From Asterochloris sp. CNOR1 (Eukaryota; Chlorophyta; Trebouxiophyceae; Trebouxiales; Trebouxiaceae): a stretch of DNA of 64,000 nt. The notes beneath the pieces are model-generated. The model did not search any database and was not told the DNA's origin. It saw only the letters and a list, made by a program, of their open reading frames with translations. The number at the start of each line of letters is the position of its first letter. The first letter of the stretch is position 1. A program made the translations under genes and the position numbers. The stretch spans positions 186,001-250,000 of the forward strand of contig OZ017750.1 in NCBI GenBank assembly GCA_963969365.1, given 5' to 3'. This document shows, in pieces, positions 59,315 to 64,000 of the stretch.

Positions 59315-61613
59315 CAGAACCCCAGCTTGTCGTTGTGGGACCTCTGCTGTTGTCTGAGCTTCTTGAGTACCCTGAGACAGATCTGCCTCTCTGGAAGCTG
59401 TTTGACAAGGTGCGTGCCGCTGCTGAATGGCGTTTGCATGACCTTTACTCTGCTCCCACCATATGCCCACTCCTTCACAAATTGCCCTTGCCAAGGCAGG
59501 TATACCCACAGCGCTACCTCTGTGGCACTTCTGGTCAGGTGTTCAGATTTTCTGGCGGCCGGTGGCGACTTGTTGAGGAGCTGCAGATGCAAAGGGACCT
59601 GCAGAACACCCTCATTGACCTTCTGGAGCCATGCAAGGTTGGTCACAGATCTTACCATGCCTTGTTCTCAAAGAGTGCCTGCCTGCACGTAGTCCCTTTG
59701 TTGCTCTGCATGGCCTGCATATCTGTGTTGCCCACTGGATGCTGTGTGACATGTCTGTGCCCACCTCTGCAGTTCCATGATGAAAAGCTCACTCTGGCCC
59801 TTAAGAACCTGCGAAAGGCCAACTTCATCAGCAGTCTCAGGTGACTGCAGTCTTGCAGCTGGCAGATGCTCAGGTTGATCATCACATGGACGCCAACCCT
59901 GACCTCCTGGGCATGGAGAACTGCGTGGTGAACCTGGTGAGTGCTCTCACCATGCAGAAGTGAGACAGCATGGGGGTGACTGCAGGCATGGGCTGCATTG
60001 AATGTTGATTCTGAGCTCACCTTATGCAGGTCACCGGCCTGCCGCGACAGGGCTTGCCTGCAGACTATGTGAGCAGGTCAGTGGGCTATGAGTGGCCCAA
60101 CTTTGATCCAGCAAACCCTGGGCAGCCCCTCAATCTCGATCCAGACGCTGAGCGAGAGTTCAGTGACTTCCTGCCCCAGATCTTTCCTGTGCCAGAGGAG
60201 CGAGATCTGCTGCTGCGGTACCTGGCTATGCTATGCTTGGCAGTCACCAGGAGAAATACGTGGCTATCTTCACTGACAAGCGCGGAGGTAGGCTGTTGCT
60301 CACGCTCCTATGTTGTGCAAGGCAGTTGACATTGTTCCTGCGCTGCTCCCCTGTGTCTGCCATCATGATGTTGCTCTGCTGCTGTAGGATTCAACGGCAA
60401 GTCGACTCTACTGAGATTGCTGTGCATGGCCATGGTGGACAGGCAGTATGCTCACGATGCCAAGCCTAAGCTTTTCTATCAGGCAAAGTTCGACAGGGAC
60501 ATAAATGAGGTGGGCATCCAGAGTAGACTCAATGCTCCCTGCATTCGCGCTTCTGACGTTGGCACCTTGCTCAGCCAAGGTCTTGCTGTCCTACAGCACT
60601 CGGAGGGCTGCCTGCCGTTTCACAGGATACGCCTGGTGCTGGTGGAGGAGCCAAGCCCCGACAAGCCTTTTGACATCCCTCTGCTGCTGGACATGTGTGG
60701 TGGTTGCTTCAACCTGACGTGCGTGCTTTGCTTCTATGCTGCTGTGGGATGCTGGCATGCATGTTGAGGCATTGATCTTCAGATGGTCCATGCAGGGTGA
60801 GAGCTTGTGGAGGGAGGACCAGGGACAGCTTCCGCTGGCACGGCACCCCAATCCTTGCCTGCAACTGGAACAAGCTGCCTGCATTCAGTGCCAGCAAGAA
60901 CAACCAGGTGAGCTCTGGTGGCTGTCATTAGCAGTGGCCCATGCAAACAGTGGCCAGGGCTGAAGACATCATGCATGTGCATGCCTGTCCCACCTGAGCA
61001 AGATGTATGCCAGGCTCCTAAATGCCTGGTTGTTGCTGTGCCACTTGTTTCTTGTGTCACTTTCATCACGTTGCTTGACATCACGAGATCCCAGGGTCTT
61101 GAGGCATCATGTCTGAATGTAGGCTTTCCAGGATCGCCTTCTGTTCTTTCCTTTTCGTGCACGCTTTGTCAAGCAGCAAGAGATGGACAAGTACACCCAT
61201 GAGGAGCACACATTCATTGAGAAGCCTGGCTTTGGCAGGGAGCGCTTTGAAGTCTGGAAAGTGCACATGCTGGCCCGCATGCTCAAGGTGTGTCTCTGCT
61301 CTTTTGCAAATCTCTTCAACAGGGGCATGTTTGCCACGAGAAAACACTGAACCTCCTGTCGCAGGGTCTGCAGTCATACAGGGCCGGCGGGCTTGGCGAC
61401 CTGCCACCAGGCGCGCTTCAGCTCAAGAGCGAGCTGCTCAGGGAGAGGGACATGGCGCTGAAATGGGTTGATAACATGATAGAGCCCCAGCGGAACGGCA
61501 GATTCTCTGACAATCGCCTGTGGGATCTGTATCAGCTTCAGGTGCCTCACGAGGACATAGAGGGCTGGCAGCTGCGGGTCAACAGCATAAGCAAAACTGC
61601 TCTAGCATGCTAG
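59315..61613 (+). pseudogene. D5-type SF3 helicase (NCLDV/plasmid-like), frame-broken
   Basis: Exon blocks: about 59,315-59,408, 59,500-59,637 (SGGRWRLVEELQMQRDLQNT), 59,773-59,935 (D5_N-like with LLGMENCVVNL), 60,030-60,232 (LPADYVSRSVGYEWPNF), then SF3 motifs: Walker A GGFNGKSTLL (60,388-60,410), Walker B RLVLVEEPS (60,633-60,660), ILACNWNKLPAFS (about 60,850-60,895) and LLFFPFRARFVKQQEMDKY (from 61,130), ending at 61,613. This domain order is that of the D5-like helicases of large DNA viruses, plasmids and polinton-like elements. Breaks: the reading frame changes at about 59,840 with no room for an intron, and an ATGCT ATGCT 5-bp tandem duplication at 60,228-60,237 shifts the frame just before the Walker A exon. 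No N-terminal primase domain was seen. The introns suggest long residence in the host. A decayed mobile or algal-virus-derived gene is the likely reading. Confidence 0.7.
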
Positions 61614-62001
61614 AGCAGAAGCGTGGGAGGCGCAAAGAGCATGCCAAAGTAAACGGAGTCTCCGCAAGGGAAGTCCTTTAGCACTGGTCACTGGTCGAGC
61701 ATGCGCAGCGAGCAGATCAGGGCTGGCGCAGCCCTCGCAGCCCTGCCAAGTCCTGTGCTTAAATGCTGGCATCTTTCAAGCCACGCCACATGAGCATGTG
61801 CCACATGTGAGAGCTTCGCCTCTCTGCATTGATGCAGCAGAGGAACCAAAACCTGTCTGAAGCCTTGTGTGGCTACAGCCCAACACCGCCCCCTGTTCTG
61901 CTGACCTGTTCTGCCTAAATTTCATGTAATCTGTCCCAGACTTTTGATCTGGCTTGTCTCCCTTGTTGTACTCTACCTTTGTGCTAGTATTATTGCTCTG
62001 C
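61614..62001. other. Spacer between helicase remains and iteron array
   Basis: No coding frame was recognised on either strand. The composition becomes AT-richer toward 61,900-62,000, just before the iteron-like repeats. Confidence 0.5.
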
Positions 62002-62096
62002 AAGTCACATTTGACTGCTGAAACTCACATTTCACTGAGTGGTGTTAGATGACACTCAGAAAGTGACATGTCACCCCACAAAATCACATCTCACCT
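62002..62096 (+). repeat. Iteron-like direct repeats, four main copies
   Basis: Fifteen-base units AAGTCACATTTGACT (62,002), AACTCACATTTCACT (62,022), AAGTGACATGTCACC (62,061) and AAATCACATCTCACC (62,082) are spaced 20, 39 and 21 bases apart. The 39-base gap holds a weaker unit (GATGACACTCAGA), giving an overall period of about 20 bases, two helical turns. Such arrays bind replication initiators in Rep-type origins; that role is inferred here. Confidence 0.65.
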
Positions 62097-62101
62097 TGAG
62101 A

Positions 62102-62123
62102 GGGCAAGCCTGCAGGCTTGCCC
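62102..62123. repeat. Perfect 22-bp palindrome beside the iteron array
   Basis: GGGCAAGCCTGCAGGCTTGC followed by CC reads the same on both strands. It would extrude as a GC-rich hairpin, and it sits six bases after the last iteron-like unit. Confidence 0.85.
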
Positions 62124-62508
62124 CCAACAGACTACACTTGAAACACTCTTGGTCTACATGAATTGAAGATCTGCATTCCTGCGTAACCCTGTCTCTCTGG
62201 GCCAATCAAACATTTGTGGCCAGTCATTGCACAACAATGTTCCACTACACTTAGACTTCACTTGATGATGACAACCTGAGGGAGCTGTCCACATCAAGAC
62301 ATGTGGTAGCTTTTAGAGCTGGACATGGGCTACATTTGATTCCCTGGTGGCGAAAGAGGACCTTCTGGGTCCATGAAAAAACTTGCACAGGCGCACTCTT
62401 TGCACCTGTTACAAATTTACACAATGTGGCATAAAACGCGTATTTCACACCTGTGCTGTAGCATGTCAGTACATGTATTCCCAATTTTATCTCTGAGACA
62501 AGCTTGTG
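62124..62508. other. Non-coding flank between palindrome and Rep gene
   Basis: AT-richer sequence downstream of the Rep stop codon; it should include its 3' end. Nothing else was recognised. Confidence 0.45.
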
Positions 62509-63602
62509 TCATCTGGCCTTCATCACATCAGCAACAACAGCTGCCGGCAGATTGTATGTGACACATGTCCTTGCTGGCGCACGCCCAGCCATCCATCCAG
62601 GAGGTGGAAAGTCCTCAAACAGATTGATAAATGCCTCCTCATAGTACTGCTTCAGCTTGGTCAGCGAAAGGCCGCCAGGTCCAGATTGCAACTTCCTGAT
62701 AGGCTCCAGGAGTCTGAGGCGACGAAAGTCAGGAGGGTGTGCCTCCAAAAACTCATGAGCGACCATACGTTCCTCACGCAGGCTTCCATTGGGCCCTTGC
62801 AGGTACTTCATGGAGCGCTCTCGCTGGCGAGTCTGCTGCTCCTTTGGGAGGGCTCTGAACTCCTCCTCATCATAGGCAGGATTGCGAATCAGGTCGCCTT
62901 GCACACGCCTTGACACAGTGTTGGAGCTCGAGCTCTTGATGAACACCCTCGGCAAGTCGGACTTGGTGCATTTCACACTGTCTGCGGCAGCTTCCATCAG
63001 ACGCTCATATTCCTCATACGTCTTGCATTGAAGTTCTGGAGTGCCTGCCTTGACAGCTGCTGTGACCACTTGCACTGGGCCTTGTCGTCCAGCGCTTTTC
63101 CTGAGACCTCCATGCGAGATCTCCCAATCTCCACCGCACATGAACTCCACTGTCCTGTGCCCAGGATCCTTTGGGCGGTGATTTGCATGGTCGTTGTTGT
63201 TCACGTACAGTGACCGGTAGTCGCCAAGCCCCTTCAGGCAGCTGGTCCAGCATCTGCTTTCAACTCGTTGAACAATTTCACCTCCACAAAGCCAGTCTCT
63301 GTGCCAAATATGGGTGCCATGGAGACAGCAATGCGGGCTTTGACAGCGCTCTTGGTCTTGGGAGCCTCAGACATCACAAGGAAGTGTATGTGGTCATTGC
63401 CGGCTTCGTGGTGAAAGGTACCTGAATACTTCTTTATGTTGTTTCCAAAGACATTTTTCAAGGCTGCCACGCTCTGCTGCAAGACCTGAGGCAGCTGGTC
63501 TTCGTTGGTGGTGATGTGATTGACGACAACTTCAAAGTTGCGCTCCTGCAATGGCTTCTTGCCGCTGCCTTGCTTGGAGTTCATTGTGGCCTGCTTTCCC
63601 AT
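62509..63602 (-). CDS. HUH-endonuclease Rep-like protein (frame shift inside)
   Basis: ATG at 63,602. The first frame (63,234-63,602) reads NFEVVVNHITTNEDQLP, then FHHEAGNDHIHFLVMSEAP: a beta strand, helix and H-x-H-hydrophobic strand as in motif 2 of HUH Rep nucleases. The second frame (62,509 to about 63,235) has GDYRSLYVNNNDHANHRPKD, whose Tyr residues are candidates for motif 3, then a long basic and E/R-rich region (QQTRQRERSMKYLQG, LRRLRLLEPIRKL) ending at 62,509. The frames differ by one base at about 63,236. No intron with matching phase was found, so the copy is broken, shifts frame on the ribosome, or has an error. HUH Reps nick single-stranded DNA and start rolling-circle replication; Helitrons and Replitrons are the eukaryotic transposons of this type, and no helicase is fused here. 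Confidence 0.6.
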
Positions 63603-64000
63603 GAGTGGGATTGAAAAGCTCTAAGTAGGCACACAGGCCCAAGCTCATTGATGTGAGCTTCAAGACTGTCAAGAAGCATTCCAGTGGGCATGAGCACCAT
63701 GACCAGGGTCTGTCGCGGAGCAGGCCTTTGGGTCTGACGCCGTCTTGCAGGGTGTTACCTGACTTACTTTAGGTCAAGATATCACATGCTATGTGACACC
63801 CCGCAACATGTCATCAGATCGGCATACCATGTGCTCCTGCATGCCATCTGCAGGCCAGGTTGGCATTGATGCCTTTGCCGTTGCTTTAATAACACATTGC
63901 TCCTCTAGTGAGAGGGGCAGGCGTGCATGAATTGATTTCTGACAGAACCGTTCATGCTTGAAGGCATTCCTGGCTGACACCTGCTTCAAATTCAGATGGT
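63603..64000. other. Upstream flank of the Rep-like gene with TCACAT hairpin
   Basis: Contains the Rep 5' side and the inverted repeat TCACATGCTATGTGA at 63,781-63,795. A minus-strand open frame (63,789-63,989) carries no recognisable domain and runs to the window edge. Confidence 0.5.

Larger units (their letters stand above)
61990..63830. mobile_element. Candidate HUH-endonuclease (Replitron/rolling-circle-like) element
   Basis: The proposed element holds the HUH-Rep-like gene (62,509-63,602, -), an iteron-like array with a perfect palindrome on one side (62,002-62,123) and a hairpin with the same TCACAT/ATGTGA core on the other (63,780-63,795). Both sides also share a CACCCC(A/G)CAA string (about 62,072 and 63,798). 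Exact ends, strand of movement and target-site effects cannot be set from one copy. Confidence 0.45.

Noticed and set aside
59841-59858. GTGACTGCAGTCTTGCAG as an 18-base intron in the helicase.
   Set aside because: Far too short for introns in this genome, and removing it does not restore the D5_N reading frame.

Overview
The window is nuclear DNA of a eukaryote, almost certainly a green alga (Chlorophyta, possibly Trebouxiophyceae). Genes are cut into many short exons (often 40-240 bases). Introns mostly start GTGAG/GTGGG and end TGCAG. Several gene families are plant-type: an SVR1/RluB-like pseudouridine synthase with a plastid-like leader, a gamma carbonic anhydrase-like complex I subunit, an ABCG half-transporter and a class I aldolase. 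A TATATATAAGG box and a TGTAA motif at a gene end also fit. Family names rest on reading the translated exons, not on searches. Layout: 1-1,590 (-) 5' end of VPS13. 1,591-4,468 nothing firm. 4,469-6,276 (-) Crinkler-type REase-kinase gene, 5' end unresolved. 8,611-10,405 (+) uncharacterised gene. 11,274-21,836 (-) SMARCAD1/Fun30-type SNF2 remodeler, about 10.5 kb. 22,066-25,580 (+) FABP/lipocalin-like protein, divergent from the remodeler. 26,494-29,079 (-) multi-pass membrane protein. 30,580-33,051 (+) plastid-type pseudouridine synthase. 33,150 to about 35,900 (-) gamma-CA-like subunit. 36,377-38,708 (+) proteasome alpha-5. 38,866-47,220 (-) ABCG half-transporter. 47,470-51,485 (-) fructose-bisphosphate aldolase. 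51,690-52,592 (+) small signal-anchored protein. 52,637-57,347 (-) Rab escort protein. The last 6 kb is different: a tyrosine-recombinase-like gene (57,757-59,231, -), a frame-broken D5-type SF3 helicase (about 59,315-61,613, +) and an HUH-endonuclease-like Rep (62,509-63,602, -). The Rep gene is flanked by about 20-bp iteron-like repeats, a perfect 22-bp palindrome and a matching hairpin on its other side, so a rolling-circle-type mobile element is likely. The ordinary genes are housekeeping (vesicle and lipid transport, chromatin, proteasome, glycolysis, complex I, plastid rRNA) and share no pathway; they form divergent or convergent pairs with short spacers. Two results stand out. First, many introns hold tandem repeats whose unit is a copy of the neighbouring splice junction (exon edge plus splice site). 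I find at least six cases in four genes, including an in-frame 51-nt cassette in the SNF2 helicase lobe. Second, the right end carries a candidate HUH element next to recombinase and helicase remains, and a Crinkler-type nuclease-kinase sits near the left end.
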